Of a DNA stretch of 64,000 nucleotides, positions 36,871-47,830 are shown one piece after another. Each line of letters starts with the position of its first letter. Position 1 is the first letter of the stretch. Below the pieces are notes generated by a model, which was given only the letters and a program-made list of their open reading frames with translations, had not been told where the DNA came from and ran no database searches. A program made the position numbers and the translations under genes. Source of the stretch: Pholis gunnellus (taxonomy: Eukaryota; Chordata; Actinopteri; Perciformes; Pholidae); contig OU342807.1 of assembly GCA_910591455.2 (NCBI GenBank), positions 1,801,767 to 1,865,766 on the forward strand. The letters are read 5' to 3'.

Positions 36871-37269
36871 GAATCCTAAACCCCGTGGAAAACGCCAGCC
36901 ATGAAACCGCTTTCATCAAAAGCAAACAACACCTGCACGCTACGATGACGATGACGAAGAGAAGCATGAAGTGATGTGAACGACCCCTAATGATCTCTGT
37001 GGTGACTTTGTTCACGGTTAATGTGGAAACATCACGGCAATAGTCTTCTGATCCAGCAGCGAGGAGAGACGCCGACATTCCTCTTGTGCATTGCACACCA
37101 GGGGAATGTCGGCGTCACTCCTTGCGGTTCTTGCTTGAAGGAAATGTGTCTCACAGACGTGTTGGATCCAGGCGACAACGTCTTCTTCAGTAGAGAATAA
37201 GCTCTCGATGATCTATTGCACAGGAGAGGACTTCACTTCATTCACGACCATGTGAGGAACTTGAGGAGA

Positions 37270-37850
37270 TCGAGCACCTTGCAGTAATCCGTCTGAGACA
37301 AGGCTTGACAGTTCGATTCAAGATGTATGGATGGAATTGAGCTCACCAGCAACAAAAGGAGTTGGGTTATGTTTGTTTATGAGGACTGATTTATTATTCG
37401 ATCTGCAAGTCGTCTTCCGGGCGGAAGGATTGGAATCGGCATGGATCGAAGTGCTGCTTCTCAAGACTAAAGCCATTTTTATCGGCATCTTCTAGAGACG
37501 TCTTGTAATAAGTGTATCGCATTGCAAAACTTAGATTGCAACAAATACTCCTTGAAGCAACTAGAGTGTCTGTTAACAGCCAGGTTGGAAGTTATGTTGA
37601 TATTGCTTTCAGTGATCATGCTGTGATTGTTTTGTTGTCATGAGATTTAAATCATCGCTCTCTTATGTTCCGCTGTGCGAAGCATTACAGAGCTGAGAGG
37701 TTTGAACGGAGGCTTTGTGAGAAGAACTGGTGTCGCAATGATGTCGAAAAGGCTCGGACTCTCTTTTTAAAGAGCCTTTTATAGCTGCACTTGATGCCGT
37801 TCCTCCAAATGAAGGAGACTATCATTAAATAGAGGAGTGCAAATTGGATG
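37270..37850 (+). pseudogene. Possible degraded LINE ORF2 fragment
   Basis: A broken reading includes GSYVDIAFSDHAVIVLLS, then RAERFERRLCEKNWC and NDVEKARTLFLKSLL. The SDH motif followed by a segment with NWC, NDV and F resembles the endonuclease end and linker of LINE proteins. Several stops interrupt it, and no reverse-transcriptase motif follows. The assignment is tentative. Confidence 0.3.
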
Positions 37851-37984
37851 ACTTCTGGGATTTCAGAGCGTATTACATGAGACTTCAATTTCAGAAAGTT
37901 TAAGAAGTCACAGAGGGAGACAACGGGATGACGAAGATCCAGATCCAAAAAACATCTGCACCAACAGCCGGGGGAGACAGAGCG

Positions 37985-37986
<2 letters not shown>

Positions 37987-38039
<53 letters not shown>
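37987..38039. repeat. (GA)n microsatellite
   Basis: About 26 GA units. The minus-strand serine/leucine-rich readings here arise from this tract. Confidence 0.95.
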
Positions 38040-38042
<3 letters not shown>

Positions 38043-39250
38043 TTGGATGGGCAATGGTCCAGTAAAGAGAAGACAGAGTGAAAAGAGAGGACAAGGAGAA
38101 AATACAGAGCGCGATGGGGCACACAGCTTGGATGCTCGAGAGCTTGTGGGACAGAAACAAACACGGTTTTAGAGAGAGGCCGTGGTTTTTTAGAAAAGCT
38201 TCCAGTAGTCCTGACAGCAGGACAAAGCACTCGGCTTAATGATTCATTGAGAGACCGACGCGCCGGAAGGATGACGGTAACAGCTACGAGGCTCGAAGTA
38301 ACCAAAAGAATAAGCAACTCGCTGAAAGTAAGAGGCGAAAAGTTTGGATTCCAAGGCCTCCACAGAGTCAGACTGATGTCAGCGTTGGAGTTTTATTCCA
38401 GACGAAGGGCGGCAGGATAGGAAAAGAAGGCCCCGCAGCCAGCCGACTTCATTTGAACTCTGGGGATTGACTGAATCCCTGCAGCCTGAGAGCAGAGAGA
38501 TCACGATGGAATACAAGGTTTAAGGAGATCACGCGGGTATGAAGGGGTGTGTCCGTTTAGGATTATGGAAGTCATCAAAAGCACTTTAATAAGGCGAGAC
38601 ACTACAGGCAGAAACACTGTTTTATCATAACTCTGAGATTCTTTTGCTTCCACATCAAGTCTTCTTCCAGACTAGTGGAAAGAAAACATCCAAGATACAC
38701 ATTTAGTCGTTTATTTTATCACTTTGTAATTTGTGTCTGTAGATTTCTCCTAAATTCCCCAAAAGCTACCATTAGATAATGCCTCATTTACATATTTAAA
38801 CAAAACGTTTGTGAAACCGTAATGCAGTAATCCACTGGGGAAGTTAAACGGTGATGTACATTAGTTATAACCTGTAGAGTCTCTAAATGTCTGTAATGAA
38901 CTAAACGTCTCTTTAAAGGACGTTTTCTCTCAATGAGTTTGTTCTCAGACTCTGATGATAAATCTCCACTTCAGCAGCTCTTACACACACCAAACGTTAC
39001 ACGTGTAATGTATATCAATAAGGAAACCCTCAATATCGGAAACACGCCACAGTGTAGAGATGACACCTTTATGAACAGTGTTAGCAGCTCATACGTTCCT
39101 GAATTAAGTTTGTAGCGTTAAAAGCTAATTTCACTCCTTTCATTGGTCACAGCTATTGATCCGTTTTGATCTCTGCCTTAAAGTAAATGTCGTTTCTGAC
39201 AGTCAGAGCAGAACGTCAGACCTCTGCACTGTCAGAAGAGACCTCATTAC

Positions 39251-39298
<48 letters not shown>

Positions 39299-40177
39299 AG
39301 AGCTGGCAGATAGATTCAGTGCCGTTATTTAGAACCAACCGATTATAGAACTGCAGGTCACAACACTCCCTGCAAAGAGTATTGAAATAACCTGAAAGCC
39401 TGAATGTCATCACAACTACTCATTAAAGAAATAAAGCACAAAGAGCCACAACCCTATTATGCAGATTTACCTTGGCTTTGATTAAAAAATGTAAATAAGT
39501 GGTGAAAAGTCGTGATTAATTATAGTTAAAAGTCTTATTTAATCACAATGAATTCCTCCTTTTGCAGCTATTTGATGTTAAATCCATCAACTAACTGCTT
39601 CATCAATAACTTGACCACACTGCTGTGTATGATCAGCACAAGAGTTATTATCTAGGTATCGGAGTAAATATGAAGTAAATTGCACATGCTTTCTTTTTCT
39701 GGGATGTGTAGAAACTGCTGACTGGGAGAAGCTCTTCAGCTCTCATTAATAATCACTAATATGTGCAGTCGGCTCTGCTGACAGCGGTGAACGCTCGCTG
39801 CAGTTAGTCTCCGGTTGATTCTAGATTCAAATGAATAAACTCTTTTTTTTGGAGGCGAGATCTCTTCCTCTAACGTTCTTCTTCGCTTACTCACTTCGTG
39901 AACTGTGAGACGAATAAGACGGGAGCTGTTTGCAAAGAGAAAGTGCTGCGTCATTGCTTGTTAGACACAGTTTGATGAGTCCGGTTTGTTTACATGACGA
40001 GATGAGAGGGACGGTAATCTAAAAGGTCAAAGAGCAACTAAACCCCCCGAACCACTTTTTTGGATTCCGGTCCTGATCTTGACATTTCAAGTTGTCTGTT
40101 TGTTGAATATATTAGTTTAACTACAGAGAGAATTAAACCAACCTGTCTCAGCTAGCTGCTAGCTAGCCAGCTTCTCA
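38040..40177. other. No gene recognised; left flank of the endogenous retrovirus
   Basis: Mostly single-copy-looking sequence, with (TG)n at 39,252-39,297. No splice-supported coding frame was seen. The last four bases before the LTR (CTTG, 40,178-40,181) form the target-site duplication. Confidence 0.6.
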
Positions 40178-40181
40178 CTTG

Positions 40182-41016
40182 TGTGGAGAATTACAGTATT
40201 AAGAAGCATTATTTAGTAGAATTTATAGCACCCCTAGTGGTGAATAAAATCGTCACAATGATGAGAATGTAAATTATGTTAAGAGTCACAATATATTTAC
40301 TTATGGAATGTAATATAGGTTTACAGGATGTTTACTTATAGAAGATATAATATGTTTGCAATAAGTTTACTTGTAGGAGTCTTAAACATAATCATTGGAA
40401 GTATTGAACCAAAGTACAGTCACATAGGTTAGGGGGTTCTGAGCCATGAGGCAGAGAGATCAAAGGGGAGATAGGGTCAGTGAGGAATGCAGAGGACAGG
40501 CTCTTCACGACCATATAAGGGAATAGGTCGAGGACCAGAGACATCAAAGGGGACATCAAAGGGGACACAGAGGAGCTGGAAAGATGACCAACAGAGCAGG
40601 AGGAGTCCGGACGACTTCAACCAAACACTGAGCTGATAACTGGCCAAAGCCATTAGGGGTTTATTGTATTTCGGCCAATCACAGAGGCTGATACTGGACA
40701 TTTAAACATTCGGACAGAGACTTTTTAATATAGGAGAGTTCCAGAGAGTTTTGGGTTCTGTTCGCGCCGTTACCACTCGGGAGTTGACCAGCTGGGCTGG
40801 CCAATTAGGTGGGGCAAGTGAGGACTCAGCCCCAAGGGACATATTGATATCGATAGAGTAATTCTGTCTGCAACTGTTCTAGCTTCTCATGTTAATTAAA
40901 TACTTTTTGATTGTAAGCCGGATCCAGTTCATTTTTGGTGGGACTTTGCTGCAGAAAGTTAGCAGCAGCAGAAGTCCAGCGGCCTGGCTCTCCCCTGAAA
41001 AGGTCTCCCCTCGACA
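40182..41016 (+). repeat. 5' LTR
   Basis: The 835-bp repeat opens with TG and closes with CA. A CCAAT box (CGGCCAATCACAG, about 40,673-40,685) and a TATA-like TTTTTAATATAGG (about 40,725) fit the U3 promoter. ATTAAA (about 40,894) is a candidate poly(A) signal, which places R/U5 in the last 200 bp or so. It appears identical to the 3' LTR in my line-by-line comparison. Confidence 0.95.
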
Positions 41017-42614
41017 ATTTGGCGAACCGCTGGCAGGACATGATATTGGACCTCGAACACGGACTGGACGAGTTTGTTGACACTAGATACCTTCTGGGCC
41101 CACAGACAAACAGGTAAACAGAACCTTTTTAATAAAATCTGTATAGTTAGTTTATAGGAAAACTTAGTGAAGGTATCGAGTGGTCAGTGTCTCTGAAAGC
41201 GTGGAAAGAGGGAGAGACCGCAGTAAACTGGTAATGTTGTTTTGACTGGAAACTTAAAGTAGCTGTACTACTGTATGAGACGCATTTGCAGGCTGAATTA
41301 CGAATACTGATATATGATGTTAAGTTGGTAGCCTAAACGAGAAGTTTGGATGAGTTGGTAACTTTTAGTTGTGTAGTTCAAGCGAGATAATCGGAGCATT
41401 TAGTAAGCTAAGGCGGACTGAGACGCAAACCGACGTATCTTAGGAGAAGGTCACGGCTCTTCTGGTTATTGCATTAGCGTCTTGGGTCTAGTAAACTAAA
41501 GGCTCAAATATACGGGAGGGAATAAATGTAATACAAGCTTAAAAAAGCCGAAAGAACGGGTCACGTTTTGTTAGCTCCGCTGGTTGGAAGCTAGCTGTCG
41601 CGAAACGCTGGTATTGACTTGAGTTCAGGGGATTATAATCTGGGGTGGATAAATGAGAAATAAAGGGATAATAGTACATTGTATTAACTGTTGTATTTTG
41701 CGATAAATGATTGTTGCAGTGCTGAAAATAGCGTTGTTAAAGATCGTTGTGTTGAAGTAAGGCATGAATGCTAGTGAGCATGAGCCATACAGGTTAGCTC
41801 CGGTGTTTAGCTTTAAATAAATAGATAGAAAAGGAGATAATAAAGAAGATATCCGGTACGGTGGTGGAAGGCCACGGCCCGGACTAGTCTAATAAAGTGT
41901 ATGAAATGCTATTGAGTTAAAACTACGGTGCTGTAAGTTGACTGAAGAGACGTTTTCGCTGGTTAGCTTAGCTTGTTGCGTTAGCAGCGAGGTAGCTGTT
42001 ATCATTAGCGCCAAACTGTTTCCGGTCACATCCGGTTTAAAAAAAAACCATAGAAGAAGAAGACAACTTCGCACAACTAGCGGACAGGAGGAGTAATTGC
42101 TAGATAATTACAGAAAACTCCACTACCCAGAAAACCTAGAACTACAAAGTAGTTAAATAAAAGTACGTCACCCAGTAGATTGGTAGATAAATTACAATAA
42201 AGTGAGTTTTGGTGATAAACTTGTAAAAATCATTGTTTTTGACTCAATATTCGTTTGGATCTACATTTCTTTAGGTTTAGTTTTAATCCAGTATTTTAAC
42301 TTCCATAGTTAATTATAGTTTTGGTTCAGAGTTTTTTAATCCTGATTTAGGGTTTGGATTTTAAATTTTGATTCAAGGAGTTTAATTTTAATCCAACATT
42401 TTAAATTTTGTATTTGATTTTTTAATTGGGATTTTGATTTTTTTAATTTTTAATTTTATTTTTGGATATAGGTTTTTAATTTTTAATTTGATTGAGATTT
42501 TGATTTTTAGGAAATTCTATTGATTGATTTGTTCAAAGTTTGAAAGAGCTACAGTCAGAATCGAGATCCATAGGATAGAGGTAGCTGAGAGGTCAGTGAA
42601 CACTCTTAGGCTGC
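41017..42614 (+). promoter_or_regulatory. Retroviral leader: candidate primer-binding site and splice donor
   Basis: A candidate primer-binding site, TGGCGAACCGCTGGCAGG (41,020-41,037), starts with the required TGG three bases after the LTR; the matching tRNA was not determined. AACAG|GTAAAC near 41,111 is a suitable major splice donor. The leader is unusually long (about 1.6 kb) and becomes very T-rich (TTTTAATTTT repeats, 42,280-42,520) before gag. No reading frame is seen in it. Confidence 0.6.
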
Positions 42615-44741
42615 ATGATGGTCACACTAAGCACTCAGGAAATGCTGGGGAGAGCCAGAGAAAGGATGGAGGATAAGACGAAGCCCAAAGACAGGGGAAA
42701 GGAATGGAAAAGAATGAAGAAATATCTGGAGAGATGGCAAAAGAACGGGTGGTTTCCAACAGTGACGGCCCCCATAGCTGAAAACAGACACAAAGTGTGG
42801 AGAGAGGCTGTGAAGGCCAGAAACGATGCCACTGCTGATTACGAAGGAGCCAGTCGCATGAGCAGATACGGCAGAAAAAGAGCCCTCAACAGAGAAGACA
42901 AGAGGTGCGCAGACACTCAACGGCTGCTCACCTACTGGAAGGCCGTCGACACAACCACTCCTGCATCTACTGTGGGACTCCCTGAGGTCCTGAAAGTAGG
43001 AGTGACAGACTTCAGGCCCCACAAGACCACCACCACTCCCGAACCTGACAACCCTGTCCACACACCGGTTTATCCAACATTGTCAACAGACGCACACGAG
43101 CAGTCTGAACTTCTCCCACAGTATGAGAAGAAGAAGCAAAGAACAACCAATCCCTCCTTGGAAAAACCCTCAATCCAAACAATCTTGTACAAAATAAGAG
43201 AAGAGAATAAAAAGAGAGAAGAAGAAAGAGAGACCACAAGGCACAGCAATGGTGTCTACAGACAAACAATGACATTATCGGACGTGATGAATATAGTGGA
43301 GCAGGAAGAAAGAGAGTATGAAGGAGACAGACAGAAAAAGGAAGACGAATTAATACAACTGGAAGACGCCAGAAAGAATCTGCAACTGCAGACAGAGCAA
43401 AGAAGAAGTGAAGAAGAAAAGATAAAGAAGAAGAAAAAGGATGAGAGAGAGAAGTTTGAGGCAATGGGAGTCTTGCCCTGGAGACGTAGAACATCCCCAA
43501 GCGATGATGATGAATACCCTAACAACACTGGTGATGAAGGGATGAGGGGTGCATCTGGATGTCGTCCATTTCTCAGACGGTCCACCCGAGAGAAGAAGTC
43601 TTCAAATAAGTATGGAGACTGGGTTTGTCCTGTAATAGGTGAGAGGACACCACTGCCCAAAGCCCAACAGTACCCCCTACTGATGAAATCCAATGGTCAA
43701 GCTGAGTTTGTGCCATGGGGACATCGAGACATGGACACACTGGAGAAGGCACTGCCACCGCTTAGAGGAGGAGCCAGCCCTTGGATCCTTCTCTTTGAAA
43801 AGCTCACGGCAGCAGATAAATTGGCATTGGGGGACATACGGGCTATGATAATCCGAGCAGAGGGAACAATTCAATTAAATGCCCTGGAAGCGAGAACAGG
43901 AACTTCCGCCAGAACGGACCAGACCCCTTTCAACAACTTCAGAGGAGTCTTCTGGGGATCAATGCGAAGTATCTGGCCCACGAAACCAAACATGAATCCC
44001 CTCACTGACTTGAAAATAAAACCAGAAGAAGAAATGCATCAGTATTTAAAAAGAGCGGAAAAAGAGTGGCTTGTGGCCACAGGGTGCAGACATGACCGCC
44101 ATGAAGCTACTACTGTTGTATGGAGACATACTGTACAGAAAGGCCTGCCCCTACCAGTACAAACAGCGCTGGAAGGAGTGGTAGGGTTGAGCAGCATGGA
44201 AGATGCCATGTGGAGAGAATATCTCACCCACCACAACCAAAGACACCAAACTGATGAGACAAGCAGAGAGGAAGATCTGAAAAAGCTGAAGAAGCAGCTG
44301 CTGAAAATTCAAATAGCAGAGGCCGACAGAGAAATAAGTAAGAAACAGATGGCAGTAATCGAGGCTCAGCCCCCTCAACAGCCCCAATATCTAGCAGCAC
44401 CCCCGACCCCATATCAACCATATCCAGCAGTCCCGCCCCCTACAGTGGTGTACTACCAACCACCTCCACAGTACAGAGGAAGAGGACTTCAGCAAGGGGA
44501 GTGTGAAAGACCCGCAAGTAAAGATACATGCTACATATGTGGAAAAGAAGGTCATTGGACAAGACTCTGCCCACATAAAAGAAGAGGAAGACAGTCCAAT
44601 GCACCACCACGACGGGCTCCATTCCCACCACAACATCAGCAGTACTCAAGACCAGGTCCGCCAGGACCACCTGTACCTCCCATCATCAACAGATGCCCAT
44701 GTTGTCACCAGACAGTGGGACGGGGCTTACCAACCAGGTGA
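42615..44741 (+). CDS. gag: ERV Gag polyprotein, intact 708-codon frame
   Basis: Gag builds the virus core and packages RNA. The start ATG is 42,615 (a second ATG follows directly). Basic N-terminal matrix-like region (1-100); long charged, coiled-coil-like stretch (about 190-285, rich in EEE/KKK); capsid-like region (about 355-560, with QQYPLLMKSNGQAEFVPWGH and PLRGGASPW); proline-rich segment (about 600-630) with a PPQY late-domain-type motif; one CCHC zinc knuckle (C639, C642, H647, C652) in a basic tail. A CPCC group near the end lacks the rest of a second knuckle. No internal stop or frameshift. The stop overlaps a perfect splice-donor consensus (CAG|GTGAGT). The host may or may not express it. 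Confidence 0.88.
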   Translation: MMVTLSTQEMLGRARERMEDKTKPKDRGKEWKRMKKYLERWQKNGWFPTVTAPIAENRHKVWREAVKARNDATADYEGASRMSRYGRKRALNREDKRCADTQRLLTYWKAVDTTTPASTVGLPEVLKVGVTDFRPHKTTTTPEPDNPVHTPVYPTLSTDAHEQSELLPQYEKKKQRTTNPSLEKPSIQTILYKIREENKKREEERETTRHSNGVYRQTMTLSDVMNIVEQEEREYEGDRQKKEDELIQLEDARKNLQLQTEQRRSEEEKIKKKKKDEREKFEAMGVLPWRRRTSPSDDDEYPNNTGDEGMRGASGCRPFLRRSTREKKSSNKYGDWVCPVIGERTPLPKAQQYPLLMKSNGQAEFVPWGHRDMDTLEKALPPLRGGASPWILLFEKLTAADKLALGDIRAMIIRAEGTIQLNALEARTGTSARTDQTPFNNFRGVFWGSMRSIWPTKPNMNPLTDLKIKPEEEMHQYLKRAEKEWLVATGCRHDRHEATTVVWRHTVQKGLPLPVQTALEGVVGLSSMEDAMWREYLTHHNQRHQTDETSREEDLKKLKKQLLKIQIAEADREISKKQMAVIEAQPPQQPQYLAAPPTPYQPYPAVPPPTVVYYQPPPQYRGRGLQQGECERPASKDTCYICGKEGHWTRLCPHKRRGRQSNAPPRRAPFPPQHQQYSRPGPPGPPVPPIINRCPCCHQTVGRGLPTR

Positions 44742-44749
44742 GTACTGAG

Positions 44750-45219
44750 GAGGCCTAGAAGCAGGTGTGGTTTACAGGAAGACAGAACCAGTGGTGACCT
44801 GTAGCGTGGTCGGAGTTGACATTGAAATTATGGTGGACTCTGGTGCCGCAGCAACAGAGGTGCAGAGATTCACAACACCATTGGAAACCACACTAAGAAG
44901 ACAACGCTTGCTCCATCAGTTCCTGTCCTCACCCAAATGCCCTGTCAATCTAATGGGAAGAGATCGAATGACCAGAGTCGGAGCTGAAATTCAATGTTCA
45001 GCTGACGGACTTAGAATCGCATTCAAAGGCCGGACACTCACCCCATGGCAGACACATGGAGGAAGAATTCTCCTAATGACAAATGCTGAAGAACCAGAAG
45101 AAAAGACTCAAGTATTCTGGGCCAGACTGTTACCAGGAGAAAGGGAACAGCCTTGTGTCAATAAACATATCAAGACTGTAAGCCATGGATCAACAGCCAA
45201 GGGGAAAAGCAGGGTGTAG
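44750..45219 (+). pseudogene. pro: ERV protease remnant (pro)
   Basis: The reading is in another frame from gag and is cut off from it by TGA at 44,746. The active-site triplet DSG followed by AA is at 44,836-44,850, and a late NLMGRD motif resembles the conserved LLGRD of retroviral proteases. The stretch between them is shorter than usual. The frame then continues through unassigned sequence to a stop at 45,217. Not expected to be active. Confidence 0.7.
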
Positions 45220-45651
45220 TAAACGGTCCTATATCAGATGAGGAGAGAGGGAAGAGCAGTTCTGACTTACCACAGTTCTAAATTAGACCCCATAAAGCTA
45301 GGACGGGTAGGATGCATCAGACACCTAGCAGCAATAGTTAGGGCTGTCCAAAAGACCGCATACATAGGTATGTGTCACCCCTTAAAAATACACACAGAGC
45401 ACAACAGTACTCATTTAACACCTCATGAGATACTCACAGGCAGGCCAATGTCTGGCCCACTAAGGTCCAGCAGCCATGGTCCTAGCCTAGACTTGCTAAC
45501 CCTAGAAATTGAAGAATATACTAGGGCGCTAACTAAAATTAGTCAAGTTTTGTTTTCACAGGTGGCGAACACAGAGGTAGCCACTGACGGGAGAAAGCAG
45601 GCTCCTGTTCTATTAAGGTACCGAGTCGAACCATCGCAGAGACTCGATTGA
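45220..45651 (+). pseudogene. pol: ERV pol remnant: RNase H piece joined to integrase C-terminus
   Basis: A short RNase H-like piece (LTYHSSKLDPIKLG to about 45,405) is followed immediately by HLTPHEILTGRPM, typical of the integrase C-terminal region. Reverse transcriptase, most of RNase H and the integrase core are missing. No YxDD box or integrase DDE residues are present in the interior. The junction near 45,405-45,415 records a deletion of roughly 2 kb or more. Confidence 0.7.
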
Positions 45652-45689
45652 ACATCGCACAATCAATATTTTGAATCTGAAAGCATACA

Positions 45690-46470
45690 AGCAGAGGGGT
45701 TAGATGGCACTAGAAACGATGCCTCCCCCACAGCTTAAACAATGACATCCATTCAGAAACCTAGATTCAGTGGGTTATGGAAGTCAGTTATTATTCTTTT
45801 TTAATTTCAATAGTAGCAGTAGTTTCAAACTTAGTGTGGGAAGCTAGAATTAACAAACAGAACCATAGATCCAATGTTGCCTAGTAATTGGACAGGCACA
45901 TGCTCGTTTGTGCAACTTATATTGCCATTTTATATTATACCTGTAAACGACACGACTTATGAAGAATTAATTTCCTTACGCACACAGGTCAACAGAAGAT
46001 CCAAAGAGATGCTGATAGCCCGAGAGGCTCATTTTATAGCCAAGTTTACATTGATGACTTATGAGTACCAAGGGGGGGTGCTTAATTAATTTAAAGCCAG
46101 AAATCAGATTTCTTCTGAAGGGTCTCAATCAATGAAAATGTCGTTTGGATTAATTACATATAATATAACCAACAGCGTTTTGTAAACTTCACTAGCGACG
46201 CCATATTAGGACTTTAAGCACAGCTAGAGAAAACTAGTTTAATAGCCTTGCAGAATAGGACGGCATTAAAATATGATTCTAGCAGAGTTTGCAGAATCTG
46301 CCTGTTGTACTTCCATTCCAAACAACACAGCGCCTGATCATCTTCACTGGGATCTAAAGGACCTGATTCAGTCCAGAAAGACTTCTAAAACATCCGGTGA
46401 GATACTGAAATTTGGGAAATTTACTCTGAGAAATTGTTTTGTTTATGTTTTGTTTTGATGTCAAATTGGG
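45690..46470 (+). pseudogene. env: ERV env remnant
   Basis: Only scattered pieces of the envelope gene remain. One reading at 45,874 contains NWTGTCSFVQL, and another near 46,300 contains CCTSIPNNTAPD, consistent with a transmembrane-subunit cysteine motif in class I type env genes of fish. Stops and frame changes separate them, and no fusion peptide, full ectodomain or membrane anchor is readable. It resembles the percomorph env lineage, but this is an inference. It is not a functional envelope. Confidence 0.5.
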
Positions 46471-46564
46471 ATTTAAAATTGCAAGGAATTAGAAAATAGA
46501 ATTTTTTGTAAAAAGAGCAGACAAAGCTTCTCAGAAATCTCCTTCTCTATCCCTCACTTCACAG

Positions 46565-46731
46565 GATGGATCCTGACCTCGATGGATGTCCTCCACCTGG
46601 TCCAGCAGCACCAGCAAGGACCACCCACACCAAGCGAGCCTGACTTCAACCCATCTCCAACCAGCCCTCCTGCCAGCAACCTCACAATCTCCTCCATCGC
46701 CAACCTCATGCACACGCCATGTTCCAACTAG
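46565..46731 (+). other. Open 55-codon segment behind a splice acceptor in the ERV 3' region
   Basis: Downstream of CCCTCACTTCACAG|GA an open frame runs to TAG at 46,729. It is rich in Pro, Ser, Thr and Gln (LVQQHQQGPPTPSEPDF, then SPTSPPASN). It could be the env cytoplasmic end or an accessory exon, or chance. No family is recognised. Confidence 0.3.
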
Positions 46732-46959
46732 GCAGCCCAGATAGTCCTTGTCCTTCGTGGATGCTGTTCCATTCCTAGCATCCGTGGACTTGTACAGAGG
46801 CTTATTGATACTGCGCTCAGTGAGACAAACATGTAGGGCAATCAGTTAAGTGTATAGGATGAACTTGAGAGATAGATGACTATTGTTTAGTTAAGGAAAC
46901 TCACCCTCGGACCATAAAAGTCCATTAGAGAGGGATTGTGTATTTCCAGGGAATTGATT

Positions 46960-46991
46960 AATTCGCTGTGAACAGCGAATTAGGGGGGATT
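46960..46991 (+). promoter_or_regulatory. Hairpin and polypurine tract before the 3' LTR
   Basis: AATTCGCTG-TGAA-CAGCGAATT (46,960-46,981) is a perfect 9-bp stem with a 4-base loop. AGGGGGGATT (46,982-46,991) follows directly and abuts the LTR. This is the expected place and composition of the plus-strand primer. Confidence 0.75.
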
Positions 46992-47826
46992 TGTGGAGAA
47001 TTACAGTATTAAGAAGCATTATTTAGTAGAATTTATAGCACCCCTAGTGGTGAATAAAATCGTCACAATGATGAGAATGTAAATTATGTTAAGAGTCACA
47101 ATATATTTACTTATGGAATGTAATATAGGTTTACAGGATGTTTACTTATAGAAGATATAATATGTTTGCAATAAGTTTACTTGTAGGAGTCTTAAACATA
47201 ATCATTGGAAGTATTGAACCAAAGTACAGTCACATAGGTTAGGGGGTTCTGAGCCATGAGGCAGAGAGATCAAAGGGGAGATAGGGTCAGTGAGGAATGC
47301 AGAGGACAGGCTCTTCACGACCATATAAGGGAATAGGTCGAGGACCAGAGACATCAAAGGGGACATCAAAGGGGACACAGAGGAGCTGGAAAGATGACCA
47401 ACAGAGCAGGAGGAGTCCGGACGACTTCAACCAAACACTGAGCTGATAACTGGCCAAAGCCATTAGGGGTTTATTGTATTTCGGCCAATCACAGAGGCTG
47501 ATACTGGACATTTAAACATTCGGACAGAGACTTTTTAATATAGGAGAGTTCCAGAGAGTTTTGGGTTCTGTTCGCGCCGTTACCACTCGGGAGTTGACCA
47601 GCTGGGCTGGCCAATTAGGTGGGGCAAGTGAGGACTCAGCCCCAAGGGACATATTGATATCGATAGAGTAATTCTGTCTGCAACTGTTCTAGCTTCTCAT
47701 GTTAATTAAATACTTTTTGATTGTAAGCCGGATCCAGTTCATTTTTGGTGGGACTTTGCTGCAGAAAGTTAGCAGCAGCAGAAGTCCAGCGGCCTGGCTC
47801 TCCCCTGAAAAGGTCTCCCCTCGACA
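46992..47826 (+). repeat. 3' LTR
   Basis: Same 835-bp length as the 5' LTR, offset by 6,810 bp, with no difference found by eye. It is followed by CTTG, the repeat of the target site. Confidence 0.95.
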
Positions 47827-47830
47827 CTTG

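Larger units (their letters stand above)
40182..47826 (+). mobile_element. Endogenous retrovirus, internally deleted, with matching LTRs
   Basis: Two 835-bp direct repeats (40,182-41,016 and 46,992-47,826) begin TGTGGAGAATT and end CCCCTCGACA. CTTG flanks both outer ends as a 4-bp target-site duplication. The interior is only 5.98 kb: leader, intact gag, a broken protease, short pieces of RNase H and integrase, env remnants and a polypurine tract. LTRs that appear identical imply a recent insertion. Layout and domain style suggest a class I (gamma/epsilon-like) fish retrovirus. Not replication-competent as read. Confidence 0.95.

Noticed and set aside
37685..38317. 210-codon minus-strand reading
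   Set aside because: It passes through the (GA)n tract as Ser-Leu repeats, and no part matches a known protein.
42627..44670. Multiple minus-strand readings over gag
   Set aside because: Shadows of the intact gag frame.
44750..46731. Possibility that pol and env are merely frameshifted and otherwise complete
   Set aside because: The interior is too short: reverse transcriptase and the integrase core are absent in every frame, so these are deletions.
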